In this document: positions 9,500 through 19,864 of the stretch, one piece after another
How positions within the stretch are numbered: the first letter of the stretch is position 1
Layout of the letters: every line of letters starts with the position of its first letter
Assembly (NCBI GenBank): GCA_041538185.1
Contig: JBGORM010000011.1
Span: 23,269-87,268, forward strand
Direction: 5' to 3'
DNA: 64,000 bases
DNA from: Melioribacteraceae bacterium 4301-Me
GTDB taxonomy: Bacteria > Bacteroidota > Ignavibacteria > Ignavibacteriales > Melioribacteraceae
The notes under the pieces: generated by a model
Told to the model about the DNA's origin: nothing
What the model saw: the letters and a program-made list of their open reading frames with translations, nothing else
The model's database searches: none
Translations under genes and position numbers: made by a program

Positions 9500-10729
9500 A
9501 TGGAAAATTTAACTCATGCAAACAAAGAGAAAAAATCTTTTGCTGATTTTCTTATAATATTAATGAAATGGCGAAAGATAATTTTCTTGAATGTATTTAC
9601 TATTACAATTTTAGCAACAGGAATAAGTTTAATCATAGATAAGTGGTATACATCTACTGCTAACATAATACCTCCCAAATCAAGTGGTGGTTTATTAGGA
9701 GACATTACTAGTTTTTCTACAACGATAAAAGACTTATCAAAAACTTTGGGTAGATTGGGAACAGTTTCAGAAGAAGCCTATAATTACTTAGCTATTTTGC
9801 AGAGTAGAACATGTTTTGAAAAAGTAATAGATAAATTCAATCTACGGAAAGTTTATAAGTTCAAAGATAGCGACCCTATAGAAGATATAATTAAAGAACT
9901 AGGGAATAATGTAGAGTTTAATGTGGAAGATGAGGGTAATATTACTATTAAAGTAACTGACAAAAATCCGAAGCGTGCTGCTGATATGGCTAACTATTTT
10001 GTTGAAGTATTAAATGAGATTAGTATAGAACTTGGAACGTATGAAGCCAAAAATAATAGAGAATTTATTGAAAAAAGATATCTGCAAGTTTTAAAGGATT
10101 TAAAAACAGCAGAAGATTCGTTAAAAGATTTTAGCCAAGAATATTCAGTTTATTCTATAACTGATCAGACTAAAGCTGCAATAACTGCTGCAGCAGAACT
10201 AAAGGCAAGAATTACTGTTGAGGAGATTGAGTTGGATTTGATGAAAAAAAATTATGGTGATACTAATCCAATTATAGCAAATAAAAAAATAGTTATTGAT
10301 GAATTGCAAAAGAGATTAAAAGCGATGGAATTTTCAGACGAAAATTCTAAAAAGGGGAACTTTTTTACTCCGTTTTCACAGCTTCCTGACGTAGGAGTTA
10401 AATATCTTAGGTTGATGAGAGAATATGAACTACAGGCTAAGTTACTAGAGTTTATCTTGCCTATTTATGAACAAGCAAAAATTGAAGAGAAAAAGAATAT
10501 TCCTGTTTGTCTGGTACTAGATAAAGCAGTGCCTGCACAAAAAAAGACCGGACCGAAAAGAGCAATAATTGTAGGGGCCTCTTTTTTAATCTCGTTGTTT
10601 CTTTCCATACTTGTGGTACTTATATTAGATTTTTTTGAAAGACTTAAACAAGATGAGGAACAATACAGAAAGATTAATGAGGGACTGTTCCTCCCATTGA
10701 AAAAGATGTTACATCTAAAAAGAAAATAA
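9500..10729 (+). CDS. Wzz/GumC-like chain-length determinant
   Basis: The 409-residue protein has the standard topology: a transmembrane helix near 28-47, a long periplasmic region with coiled-coil potential (about 185-275), and a second transmembrane helix (about 352-376) preceded by the Pro/Gly/Lys element KKTGPKRA. There is no C-terminal tyrosine-kinase domain, so it is Wzz-like rather than a fused Wzc kinase. It would set polymer length together with the Wzy polymerase, whose gene starts 2 bp downstream. Confidence 0.85.
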   Translation: MENLTHANKEKKSFADFLIILMKWRKIIFLNVFTITILATGISLIIDKWYTSTANIIPPKSSGGLLGDITSFSTTIKDLSKTLGRLGTVSEEAYNYLAILQSRTCFEKVIDKFNLRKVYKFKDSDPIEDIIKELGNNVEFNVEDEGNITIKVTDKNPKRAADMANYFVEVLNEISIELGTYEAKNNREFIEKRYLQVLKDLKTAEDSLKDFSQEYSVYSITDQTKAAITAAAELKARITVEEIELDLMKKNYGDTNPIIANKKIVIDELQKRLKAMEFSDENSKKGNFFTPFSQLPDVGVKYLRLMREYELQAKLLEFILPIYEQAKIEEKKNIPVCLVLDKAVPAQKKTGPKRAIIVGASFLISLFLSILVVLILDFFERLKQDEEQYRKINEGLFLPLKKMLHLKRK

Positions 10730-10731
10730 TA

Positions 10732-12126
10732 ATGAAACAATCATATAACATAGGCCTTGGTTCAACACATAAAAATACTTTTGTTATCTACATTTTGTGT
10801 GTATTCGAATTAATACTTTTGTCATTACTCGCATTAGAATACTATGATTATATATTAGTATTTGTCGGACTAATTCTCGCGGCTGTTTTCATATACATCT
10901 CTTTTAACCATCTTTTTTTCCTTTTATTAGCTTTCTTATTATCTATTTTAGCTGGTTCAATAGGTAGTGGCAAGTCTGAGGTATCATTTACAAACATTTT
11001 ATTTCCTATACTCACAGTTATTTTTTTTATTAGGTTATTTCTAGATTTTGAAAGAAGGCAAAAACAAGATTTTGTACTTATAAAAGTTTTATTTGTAGCA
11101 TTTTTAATTTGGTCGCTTTTTACTTCGTTAAATGCCGTTAATAAGTCACTTTCGTTATTATACTGGAGAAATTACTTTGCAGGTATTATTGTTTTTTCAT
11201 TTGCGTTGTTTGTTCTTAATGATTACAGAAAGGTCAAAACTTTTATGATATTTCTTACTGTTTGGGGTATTATATTAGCATTAATTGAATTATATGTGTT
11301 TTCAACGTTAGGTGGATTTCCTGCTGCTTTTGTAAAAGTAATTTTTAGGAAAAATCTTCTTGCCACTTCATGGGGTAAATCGAATTATTTAGCAACCTTT
11401 TATGTGCTAATAATTCCTGTAACTATTGGTACTTTTTTAACATTAGGCTCTAAGAAGTTAAAGTTATTTTTGTCTGGTTCCATGCTGTTTTTGTTGACTG
11501 GTTTAATTTTAACTTTGTCAAGGGGAGGAATACTTTCTTTAGTTATAGCTATCACGATACTAATTTCGAAAGTACTGAAGCCTCGTACTTTTATTCCTTT
11601 GTTGCTGCTAATAACTTTATTAACAACTGTATTTATATTAAATCCATTTGCATCTATTCTATTCACCGGTATAAGCAATGTGGGAAGTAGTTTGTCATAC
11701 TATTCAAGATTGAATTTTTACGAAGATGTCTGGAAGACTTTTTTAAACAATCCTATTGTAGGAGTAGGATTTGGTAATTTAGGCTATCACTCAAAATTTG
11801 AATTCACTAAATCTGTTGCTTCAGCACATAATATAGTACTAGGAATGTTAGGTGAAACAGGCATAGTAGGTGCTATATTATTTATTTTTTTGCTTTGTTA
11901 TATTCTTTTTTTAGTTATCAAAAATTACACTAAAGAAAAGAACGAGCGAATTAAGGTTTTGGAGTGGGCTTTTATAAGTGGTTTTATTGGGGTTTTAATT
12001 CATTCTATGATGGAACCAAATTTTGAAGGATTTCAGTTTGCTATAGTATTCTGGTCTACTCTTGCCGTTTTTTTACGTTTATCATCATTTAGTGATGAGT
12101 ATAAGTCTAGTTTATTACGAACTTAG
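10732..12126 (+). CDS. O-antigen polymerase/ligase family protein (Wzy/WaaL-like)
   Basis: The polytopic membrane protein has 464 residues and about eleven hydrophobic helices. The large loop has the family pattern: an Arg-rich YYSRLNFYEDVWKTF stretch, then NPIVGVGFGN, then SAHNIVLGMLGETG. This matches the Wzy_C domain shared by polymerases and O-antigen ligases. It would polymerise or ligate lipid-linked repeat units on the periplasmic face. Tight coupling to the wzz-like gene (2 bp gap) favours polymerase over ligase. Confidence 0.82.
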   Translation: MKQSYNIGLGSTHKNTFVIYILCVFELILLSLLALEYYDYILVFVGLILAAVFIYISFNHLFFLLLAFLLSILAGSIGSGKSEVSFTNILFPILTVIFFIRLFLDFERRQKQDFVLIKVLFVAFLIWSLFTSLNAVNKSLSLLYWRNYFAGIIVFSFALFVLNDYRKVKTFMIFLTVWGIILALIELYVFSTLGGFPAAFVKVIFRKNLLATSWGKSNYLATFYVLIIPVTIGTFLTLGSKKLKLFLSGSMLFLLTGLILTLSRGGILSLVIAITILISKVLKPRTFIPLLLLITLLTTVFILNPFASILFTGISNVGSSLSYYSRLNFYEDVWKTFLNNPIVGVGFGNLGYHSKFEFTKSVASAHNIVLGMLGETGIVGAILFIFLLCYILFLVIKNYTKEKNERIKVLEWAFISGFIGVLIHSMMEPNFEGFQFAIVFWSTLAVFLRLSSFSDEYKSSLLRT

Positions 12127-12143
12127 TGGTGTCTTTCATTTTG

Positions 12144-12189
12144 TTAAAAAATCTTGCACACAAATTTTGTGCGTAAACGAATTTTTTAA
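12144..12189 (+). other. Nested hairpin between polymerase and flippase genes
   Basis: Outer arms TTAAAAAAT (12144-12152) and ATTTTTTAA (12181-12189) enclose inner arms GCACA (12156-12160) and TGTGC (12168-12172). The structure ends 9 bp before the TTG start of the flippase gene. It could attenuate transcription or mask ribosome access; function is inference. Confidence 0.5.
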
Positions 12190-12198
12190 AAGATTCTC

Positions 12199-13464
12199 TT
12201 GCTAAATAAACTTTATAATTCTAATACTAAAAAAACCTTGCTTGGGAATTTCTTTTCCTTAAGCATTCTTCAAATAACAAATTATGTATTACCCCTTGTG
12301 GCGTTACCATATCTAGTACGTGTATTAGGTCCGGATAAGTTTGGTCTATTAGCTTTTGCTCAAGCATTTATTCAATATTTTAACATTTTTATTGACTATG
12401 GCTTTAATTTTACTGCTACAAGGGATATATCTATAAATAGAAATAGTATTGAAAAAGTTTCAGAAATATTTAGTTCAGTGTTAGTATTGAAAATGGGATT
12501 TATTGGTTTGTCTTTACTAATTATATCGTTAATTACTTTTTCCTTTACAAAATTTAGAAATGAATGGCTTATTTACTTCTTAACATTTGGTGTTGTTATT
12601 TGTCAAAATATTTTCCCACGTTGGTTATTTCAAGGTTTAGAAAAGATGAAGTACATAACCATCTTAAATATAATTGCAAAAATTATTTTCACATTGTTTA
12701 TTTTTATTTTTATTAAAAGTACTGTGGATTACTTATATGTTCCGTTGATAAACTTTATTGGTTTTTTTGTATCTGCAGTTTTAGGGTTGTTGATTGCACA
12801 TAAGTACTTGAGAGTTAAATTTATTAGGCCATCATTTAATGAGTTAAAGCGTCAATTGAAAGAAGGATGGTACCTTTTTATTTCTACAATTGCTACTGGA
12901 TTGTATACAACTTCAAATGCTTTTATCTTAGGGATATTTGCTAGTAACACTTTAGTAGGATATTTTTCTGCGGCAGAGAGAATAATAAAGGCCATAGAAG
13001 ACTTGATAAGTCCAGTATTTCATTCAGTTTATCCTTACCTTAGTAAACTTTTTGAAGAGTCTGAATACAAAGCCGTAATTTTTCTAAAAAAAATAATTAG
13101 AATAACTAGTATTGTTGGTGTATTTATTTCATTACTTGTCTTTACATTAGCTAATTTTATAGTTGATATTCTTTTGGGAAGTAGTTACCATCAGTCAATC
13201 ATTGTGTTAAAAATATTGTCACTGTTGCCATTTATTGGTGGAGTGAATATTATATTAACTTCTCTTACTCTTTTATCATTTAATTATAAAAAGGCATTTT
13301 CCAGTATAATTGTAGGTGCTGGTATCTCAAATATAATTTTTTCCTTTTTATTTGTCCCATATTATAAGCAAATAGGCAGTTGTATCTCAGTAATTTTGGC
13401 TGAGGTCTTTATCATGCTATCAACCTTAATTTATTTGAAGCGAAAAAAGATAAAACTAATATGA
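12199..13464 (+). CDS. Oligosaccharide flippase, Wzx family
   Basis: The 421-residue protein has about twelve hydrophobic helices. Its N-terminal pattern (LLGNFFSLSILQITNYVLPLVALPYLVRVLGPDKFG) is characteristic of Wzx/RfbX-type polysaccharide flippases of the MOP superfamily. It would move undecaprenyl-linked repeat units across the inner membrane. The start is TTG; there is no upstream in-frame ATG, and the N-terminus matches family length. Codons are very AT-rich, as is usual for surface-antigen loci. Confidence 0.87.
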   Translation: MLNKLYNSNTKKTLLGNFFSLSILQITNYVLPLVALPYLVRVLGPDKFGLLAFAQAFIQYFNIFIDYGFNFTATRDISINRNSIEKVSEIFSSVLVLKMGFIGLSLLIISLITFSFTKFRNEWLIYFLTFGVVICQNIFPRWLFQGLEKMKYITILNIIAKIIFTLFIFIFIKSTVDYLYVPLINFIGFFVSAVLGLLIAHKYLRVKFIRPSFNELKRQLKEGWYLFISTIATGLYTTSNAFILGIFASNTLVGYFSAAERIIKAIEDLISPVFHSVYPYLSKLFEESEYKAVIFLKKIIRITSIVGVFISLLVFTLANFIVDILLGSSYHQSIIVLKILSLLPFIGGVNIILTSLTLLSFNYKKAFSSIIVGAGISNIIFSFLFVPYYKQIGSCISVILAEVFIMLSTLIYLKRKKIKLI

Positions 13465-13540
13465 GGTAATAACTTAACTTATATTAATATGTGAACTACA
13501 ATGAGATACACAATTTTTTTAATTAAAGAATTGGAGTATT

Positions 13541-14596
13541 ATGTTAGAAATATTTGATAACACAAAAATTTATATTGTTGCGCCGGCTAACTCTAGAACT
13601 GCTGGGCCTGAGCTCCTCCATCAAATGGCTTTTTACATTCGTAATTTTTTAAAGTTTAATGTTTATATGTATTTTGTACCACCAGACCATCCAAATCCAA
13701 TTCCTTCTGATTTCAAAGAATATGGGAATTGCTCAGTTAATAAAATAGAAGATGAATGTGAAAATATTATTATTGTCCCTGAAATATATAATACACTAAA
13801 AATCTTTGATAACTTTTGTAAAATTAGAAAAGTTATCTGGTGGATGAGTATTGATAATTTTTTTATTGATAGATTTATATTTAAAGATATAATACTATCG
13901 CTGCCCATTAGAATCATCAAAAAACTTACAGAATTATTAAGCCTTCCCCCTATTTTAGAAATAAATAAAGTAGCTTTGAAATATTATTCAAAATATAAAA
14001 TTGAGTCAGATCCGTTAGTAAAACAAGCAATTCTAAATATTTGTTCAGCACATCATGTTAAACTTTTTTTAGAAAAGAGAGGATTAAAAGTTTTTTTTCT
14101 TGTAGAGTTTTTAAATAATGACTTTCTAGATTTTAATACAGATTTGACCAAGAAAGAAAATATTATTGTTTATAACCCTTTAAAAGGAGCTAAGTTTACA
14201 CGAAAAATAATTAACAATGCAAAACATTTGAATTTTGTTCCTATAAGTAATTTATCACGAAAAGATGTTATAAAATTGTTGCAAAGAGCAAAAGTTTATA
14301 TTGATTTTGGTAATCATCCAGGTAGAGACAGACTCCCAAGGGAAGCCGCTTTGTTAAAGTGTTGTATAATTACGAATAGGAAAGGTGGAGCCATGCTAAA
14401 GGAGGATCTTGGTATACCTGAAGAGTATAAGTTTGATGATAATTTTGTCAATATCCCGCTTATCATAAATAAAATTGAAGACTGTTTGACCGATTATGAG
14501 AATAAACTGTACGATTTTGAAAAATATAGAAAAAGTATTTTGGAGGAACCATCTCTATTTCTTGAGGGAATAAAAAAACTATTTGTGAAAGTGTAG
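13541..14596 (+). CDS. Putative GT-B-type glycosyltransferase
   Basis: The 351-residue protein has no signal peptide or transmembrane helix. An N-terminal Rossmann-like strand (KIYIVAPANSRTAGPELLHQM) and a C-terminal half with YNPLKG, then KVYIDFGNHPGRDRLPREAA, then a CIITNRKGGA segment resemble the nucleotide-sugar side of GT-B enzymes. The PREAA glutamate lies where GT4/GT1 enzymes bind the donor. The exact family, donor and acceptor are unknown. It sits between the flippase and a GT2 gene, consistent with repeat-unit assembly. Confidence 0.55.
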   Translation: MLEIFDNTKIYIVAPANSRTAGPELLHQMAFYIRNFLKFNVYMYFVPPDHPNPIPSDFKEYGNCSVNKIEDECENIIIVPEIYNTLKIFDNFCKIRKVIWWMSIDNFFIDRFIFKDIILSLPIRIIKKLTELLSLPPILEINKVALKYYSKYKIESDPLVKQAILNICSAHHVKLFLEKRGLKVFFLVEFLNNDFLDFNTDLTKKENIIVYNPLKGAKFTRKIINNAKHLNFVPISNLSRKDVIKLLQRAKVYIDFGNHPGRDRLPREAALLKCCIITNRKGGAMLKEDLGIPEEYKFDDNFVNIPLIINKIEDCLTDYENKLYDFEKYRKSILEEPSLFLEGIKKLFVKV

Positions 14597-14773
14597 TGCA
14601 TTTTCTCACTAATTTTCAGATTGTGTAAAATACGTTTTTTAAAGTTAATGTTTATGCTTCAATTTTGTGAAAGTATTTTTTCAAAAAAATCTATATTCAC
14701 TTGAGAAATTATAGTGTATATTTTTACTGATGATGTCTAGTTAATTTCTTCAAATAAAAATACTACTGCACAA

Positions 14774-15700
14774 ATGATCCCTAAAGTTAGCATTATAGTT
14801 CTGAATTGGAATGGACTGGCAGACACTTTGGAATGTCTTCAGTCAGTACAAAAGATTAATTATGGCAATTTTGATGTAATTCTTGTTGACAATAATTCAT
14901 CAGGTAATGATGTTGAAGTTATTATGGAAAAGTTTGGAGAATTTCTTAAAGTGATAATTGTAAATGATTCGAATAAAGGCTTTGCTGGAGGAAATAATGT
15001 TGGTATAAGGTATGCATTAGAAAATAACTCTGATTTTGTCCTTTTATTAAATAATGATACAATTGTAGAACCTGATTTTTTAGATAAACTTATTGAGCAA
15101 AGTACACAATTAGCAAACATTGGAATTCTTACACCTAAAATATTCTATTACACGAATAGAGATCAAATTTGGAGTGCAGGCGGCTATATTAGCAAAATTA
15201 GGGCGTCAGGGTTTCAACGTGGATTTAATAAAAAGGGGCGTAATTATTATAACATTAATAAATACTGTTCATTTGCAACAGGGTGTTGTATGCTTATCAA
15301 ACGAGAAGTAATTGAAAAAGTCGGTTTGCTCGATGAAAGATTCTTCTTGTATCTTGAGGATACAGATTACTGTTATAGAGCGATAAATGCTGGTTTTAAA
15401 ATACGTTTTGTTGCAAATAGTAAAATTTATCACAAAGTGAACACTACTACAAAAATGAACGGTGAGTTGCTTCCATTGTACTATACAATAAGAAATAGAC
15501 TTTTTTTTGCAAAAAATAGATTAGGTTTTTGGTTTTATTTGTTCTATTTATATTTAGTTGTAACAATGAACATTAAGATTTTTATTTCAAGGAACGGAAC
15601 AGAAATTAGAAAAATATATAAGTTAGCAACAAACGATTTCAGTAATGAGATGATGGGTCAACTAACAAAAAAAATATTTAATAATATGAGAGTAGGTTAA
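14774..15700 (+). CDS. Family 2 glycosyltransferase (rhamnosyltransferase-like)
   Basis: The 308-residue protein opens with a GT-A fold (VSIIVLNWNGLADTLECLQS), has the DNNSSG donor motif, and NNDT as the metal-binding DxD equivalent. A FLYLEDTDYCYRA segment supplies the acceptor-side ED pair. This is the pattern of WbbL-like inverting GT2 enzymes, often rhamnosyltransferases. A hydrophobic stretch near residues 250-270 probably anchors it to the inner membrane. It is 4 bp upstream of the next glycosyltransferase gene. The donor sugar cannot be read from sequence. Confidence 0.85.
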   Translation: MIPKVSIIVLNWNGLADTLECLQSVQKINYGNFDVILVDNNSSGNDVEVIMEKFGEFLKVIIVNDSNKGFAGGNNVGIRYALENNSDFVLLLNNDTIVEPDFLDKLIEQSTQLANIGILTPKIFYYTNRDQIWSAGGYISKIRASGFQRGFNKKGRNYYNINKYCSFATGCCMLIKREVIEKVGLLDERFFLYLEDTDYCYRAINAGFKIRFVANSKIYHKVNTTTKMNGELLPLYYTIRNRLFFAKNRLGFWFYLFYLYLVVTMNIKIFISRNGTEIRKIYKLATNDFSNEMMGQLTKKIFNNMRVG

Positions 15701-15704
15701 ACCC

Positions 15705-16781
15705 TTGAAGGTATTAATTGATGACGGATTATCAACTATTAACAAGTTAACTGGTATTGGGTATCAAGCAATTAACCTTTATTTATCACTGAAGAAAATA
15801 ATTTTCTGTGATATTACCGATTTTAATTACTTAAGGAATCTACATAGGTATTTAAGAAGATTTATCTATTTTTTTCATTCAAATTATTTAGTTAAAAAAA
15901 ATATTTATGATATAATTCACTATCAAAATTATTATGTGCCGTTCTTAAAAGGAAGGGCAAAACAAATTGTCACTATCCATGATTTGGGAGCTTTCAAATT
16001 CCCGGAAACGATTCCTTACCTTTATGTGAAGTACAATCAACATTCAATACTTAATGCATTAAAACGAGCAAACGGCATTATTGTGCCCTCAAGTTCAATA
16101 AAAGAAGAAATCAGCCAGTTTTTTTCGAAAGTATCTCCAGAAAAAGTTTTTGTATGTAACAATGGTATAAGAGAGGTTTTCTGGAAATCAACTATAACAA
16201 GTAAGTTTTTAGAAAGTCATAATGTGAAGCCATACAGTTATTTTTTCTTCATTGGCAGCCTTTCAAGAAGAAAGAATCTTAAATTTATTTTAGAAGCTTT
16301 TATTAAAACAAAGCAGAATCATATAATTAATAAAGATACACAGCTTATTTTAGCAGGTCAGTTTTGGTGGGGGTCGTTGGATTTTAAACACCTATTGCGT
16401 GAGGACCTTGGTATAAAAACATTTGGTTATTTAGATGATGATGCAATAGTGGAATTGTATAAATACAGCAAAGCTCTTATTTTCCCCTCGTTGTATGAAG
16501 GATTTGGTATGCCGATAATTGAAGCAATGAGTCAGAATATTCCAATAATAATTTCCAATATTCCTACAAGTAGAGAACTAAATAAAAAACATAATAATCA
16601 AATGTTGGAATTTGAGATTGATAATCAAGAATCATTTATTAATCAATTGAAGAAAGTGGATAAAGATTATGATATCATTAAACAGAGATTGGACTATGGT
16701 GACTTATCAATTTATCATTTTAATAAAATTGCTGAAGAACATCTGAGGATTTATAAGTATGTGCTAAATAGTGACTTTTAA
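15705..16781 (+). CDS. Family 4 glycosyltransferase
   Basis: The 358-residue GT-B enzyme starts at TTG, 4 bp after the GT2 gene. The C-terminal half has FFIGSLSRRKNL, the loop that begins the donor domain, and SLYEGFGMPIIEAM, the retaining-GT4 E-x7-E motif. It would transfer a sugar from a nucleotide donor to the growing lipid-linked repeat unit in the cytoplasm. Mannosyl- and glucosyltransferases share this pattern, so specificity is open. The two genes are almost certainly cotranscribed. Confidence 0.87.
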   Translation: MKVLIDDGLSTINKLTGIGYQAINLYLSLKKIIFCDITDFNYLRNLHRYLRRFIYFFHSNYLVKKNIYDIIHYQNYYVPFLKGRAKQIVTIHDLGAFKFPETIPYLYVKYNQHSILNALKRANGIIVPSSSIKEEISQFFSKVSPEKVFVCNNGIREVFWKSTITSKFLESHNVKPYSYFFFIGSLSRRKNLKFILEAFIKTKQNHIINKDTQLILAGQFWWGSLDFKHLLREDLGIKTFGYLDDDAIVELYKYSKALIFPSLYEGFGMPIIEAMSQNIPIIISNIPTSRELNKKHNNQMLEFEIDNQESFINQLKKVDKDYDIIKQRLDYGDLSIYHFNKIAEEHLRIYKYVLNSDF

Positions 16782-17193
16782 GGTGAGTAAATAATTTTTT
16801 TATAAAGTACGATTTCTCAACAGGCCTTTTCATTAGCTTATCAGAATAAGCGTCCTTTCTTCTTAAAACTAAAGCATTAATTTAATAACAAAGTGAGTCA
16901 TAATAATTTTTGTAAATAAGTCTTTCTTAAAATTAATTTAATCATCTCATATGAACTATGATTGTTTTATATAACAAGGCCTATTTACGTTAAGCTTTTT
17001 AAGTAGATATTACAGGTAAAAATAGCAGTTAATAGATACTTTCTTTAATAAATTGTAAAAAAATCTATTTATCCACCAATATATTTATTCTGAGTTGGAA
17101 CAATTATTGTTCATCTTAATTTATTATACAACTTCTTTTTTTAATAATTTTTCCAATAATAGTCATTTTACAAATAAAAAAGCGAGGAATAAC
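16782..17193. other. 412-bp gene-free AT-rich leader
   Basis: No RNA gene, terminator or recognisable repeat is seen here. A frame open from TTG 17095 runs into the secreted-protein gene, but its first 33 codons have no family likeness. The stretch probably holds the promoter and leader of that gene. Confidence 0.5.
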
Positions 17194-19842
17194 ATGAAAA
17201 AGTTAAAAAAATTGCCTGTTTCATTCTTATTATTAACAGTTTTGTATACTGCCCCAAAATTTGTTTCAGCTCAAACATCACCAATGCCTACTTCTCCCCC
17301 AGGAACAAATACTGTAACATTTAATTCGGCTACAAATGAATACTTTTTCTATTTTAATTCAGATACTCTTTATAGGTATAATATAGGCACGCTACCAAAT
17401 CCTTATGAAACAGGGGGAAATCTGCATGCTTTGAAAGCAAAAGCAAATAACGGCAATTGGTTTTGGCCAAGCAATGTTGGTGGAATTGGAGCAGAATTAT
17501 CAGGATTTGAGAAAAAACCTTGGGATAATGGGGTAACTTTTCAATGTCTAACACCCAATCCCTTTCAAAGTGGTAATACAGTAATATCATATTGGCGAAT
17601 GTTATATAATGGAGATTACCTTGATTATAAATACGAAATGACAATTTCGGGGAGAACACTAATTATTAAAGTAGAAGTTCTTAATAATTCCACTAAAGCC
17701 ACATCATTTGAATTTGATAGATGCGAAAATGCTAATGATAAAAGAATAGTCAGAGTTCCATATCTAACACTTTTTAATATTTTATACTCTGATAATAGTT
17801 ATACTTCATTATTTGTTGACTGGGAAGTTACAAACGCTTCAACCATTTATCCTTTTGATCCAGGTGAGTATGCTGTACCAGACTGGGTGTCAACAAAATC
17901 CATTAGGTTTGCTCAAAAGGTGAGGTATAATGCAAAAACTAATGGGATTAGGAATCCTCTCAAAGAGACTATTTATTTAACTGTTGCATCAGACATTAGA
18001 AATGTCTTACCGAATATTGTTGCACCTAATGCTCCATATAAATCTATTGCAGCAAGTAAAACTGTTTTGTCCTATGGACCCCCATATCCATGGCTTATAG
18101 AACCACCAGAATGTAGCGGCTATGCAATTTCTTCTTTAGAACCTAGTTATCAACCATATGCTGTAGGGGATGCAAAGTATGGAAACAATTACAAGCTTCT
18201 AAACCTTTTAAAAAAAATGGGTGTAAATGGGCTGAATGTTATTATTAAACAATATCAGTATAAGGGATTTGATAGTGGCTATCCCCAGTTTTTACCAGCA
18301 AACACATTCATTTCAGGAAGTGATAGTTGTTCCCTTACCAATATATGTAGTAATATGACAGATAACAATCTTCTTATACGAACAAGGGATACGATAGTAA
18401 TCAAATTGGGGTATAATTTTGCTTTGCATGAGAATTATATGGATACTTATACAAACTGGGATGAGTACTATTCGCATACTGGAGATTTAGCTAAAAATTC
18501 GAATGGTCAATATCTGCTTAATTGGCCGCGTGGGGGGTGTAATGGTTCAGATACAGCGCGTGTATTTAATGCTGGCAAAGCAAGTTATTATTTATCAAAT
18601 TACGGATCAGGTCAGATAGTATCAGCCATGGGTAATCACAAACCTAATTGGTGCTATTTAGATGTACATTCTGCTCATAATCCTTCTAACATAGTTGATT
18701 ATGATGCAAGTGTTAATAAAGATAGCGCTGGATATTTTAAATATGTTCTTCATAAATATCGCAACTTACCCAGTTTCCTGAGAACAAATTATTCTGGGCC
18801 TGTACAAGGAGAGGGAAATAATCATTTTCTTTATCTTGGTTATTTCGATGATCTTGAGGCACGACTTCACACTGCGGACTATACGCTGTACGGTTACAAA
18901 GCCCCCTTGCTTGTTGACTTCGATTTACTGAAAATGCATGGAAAGTCTGCGCTTCACGGTGTTGGTCATTGTGGTAGTTTTTTCGCTCCTACTCCTGGTG
19001 CAGATAGTGTTTATGCAACTATTTCAAACAGCCAAGTATTAACGTATATGGCAACAGAATTGGCGTATGGACATAGCGGTTTAATAACAAAGCAAAATGT
19101 AATTGATCATACAATTAATCAGGCATTATTAGAGTACAAGCATATTTATCCTATTCAGGAACTTATTTTCAGTACAACACCATCAACTATAGAATATTAT
19201 AGAAACGGTATCGGTCCGTATACGGCTTCTCAATACATAAGTCAGTTTGTTGGCTGGGATGATTATACTTCTCCAGACTTTATGTCACAACTTAAGGTTA
19301 CTTATAGCAACGGAATCATTATTTGGGTTAACAAATCCGAAGAAAATTGGACAATTTATCCCGAACAAGTATTTGGCTGGTACAGCTGGCATGCTAGTAT
19401 TAACGGCGGTTCTGTTGAACTATTTGCCGGCAATAATTTCCCTAAGAGTAGTTCATTTACACTGCCATTTGGAAACGGTTGGTTTGTATTTGTACCCAAT
19501 GGTCTTGGTAAAACCCAAAGTGCTGGCGGTTTGGAGTCGAATAGCTCTCCTGGAATGTTACCAACAGATTTTGATTTGTATAATAATTATCCTAATCCCT
19601 TTAATCCAGAAACAATAATTAAATTCGATTTGCCTGAGAACTCAAAGGTTGTAATTACAATTTATGATATTCTCGGCAGAAAAATTTCAACATTATTTGA
19701 CGGCGTAAAAGAAGCGGGTTACCATTCAATAAAATGGAATGGTTCTAAATTAGGCAGCGGAGTTTATATTTGCCGTATGGAAGCTTTGAGTGAATCAGAT
19801 AAACATTTTAGCAAAGAAATCAAGATGATGCTGCTCAAATGA
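17194..19842 (+). CDS. Secreted T9SS cargo, glycosidase-like TIM-barrel protein
   Basis: I choose the ATG at 17194, preceded by GCGAGGA 7 bases upstream, because it begins a good signal peptide (MKKLKKLPVSFLLLTVLYTA...VSAQ). The protein has 882 residues. Residues about 240-620 alternate beta strands with loops such as LHENYMDTYTNWDEYY and NWCYLDVHSAH, which look like strand ends of a glycosidase barrel; GH101-like and DUF5696-like proteins are the closest I can suggest, without certainty. The C-terminus is a type IX sorting domain (NYPNPFNPET, ILGRKI). It would be exported and anchored or released at the surface, possibly trimming the polymer made by this locus. Confidence 0.65.
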   Translation: MKKLKKLPVSFLLLTVLYTAPKFVSAQTSPMPTSPPGTNTVTFNSATNEYFFYFNSDTLYRYNIGTLPNPYETGGNLHALKAKANNGNWFWPSNVGGIGAELSGFEKKPWDNGVTFQCLTPNPFQSGNTVISYWRMLYNGDYLDYKYEMTISGRTLIIKVEVLNNSTKATSFEFDRCENANDKRIVRVPYLTLFNILYSDNSYTSLFVDWEVTNASTIYPFDPGEYAVPDWVSTKSIRFAQKVRYNAKTNGIRNPLKETIYLTVASDIRNVLPNIVAPNAPYKSIAASKTVLSYGPPYPWLIEPPECSGYAISSLEPSYQPYAVGDAKYGNNYKLLNLLKKMGVNGLNVIIKQYQYKGFDSGYPQFLPANTFISGSDSCSLTNICSNMTDNNLLIRTRDTIVIKLGYNFALHENYMDTYTNWDEYYSHTGDLAKNSNGQYLLNWPRGGCNGSDTARVFNAGKASYYLSNYGSGQIVSAMGNHKPNWCYLDVHSAHNPSNIVDYDASVNKDSAGYFKYVLHKYRNLPSFLRTNYSGPVQGEGNNHFLYLGYFDDLEARLHTADYTLYGYKAPLLVDFDLLKMHGKSALHGVGHCGSFFAPTPGADSVYATISNSQVLTYMATELAYGHSGLITKQNVIDHTINQALLEYKHIYPIQELIFSTTPSTIEYYRNGIGPYTASQYISQFVGWDDYTSPDFMSQLKVTYSNGIIIWVNKSEENWTIYPEQVFGWYSWHASINGGSVELFAGNNFPKSSSFTLPFGNGWFVFVPNGLGKTQSAGGLESNSSPGMLPTDFDLYNNYPNPFNPETIIKFDLPENSKVVITIYDILGRKISTLFDGVKEAGYHSIKWNGSKLGSGVYICRMEALSESDKHFSKEIKMMLLK

Positions 19843-19864
19843 TAAGTGGTAACCATCATGTATA

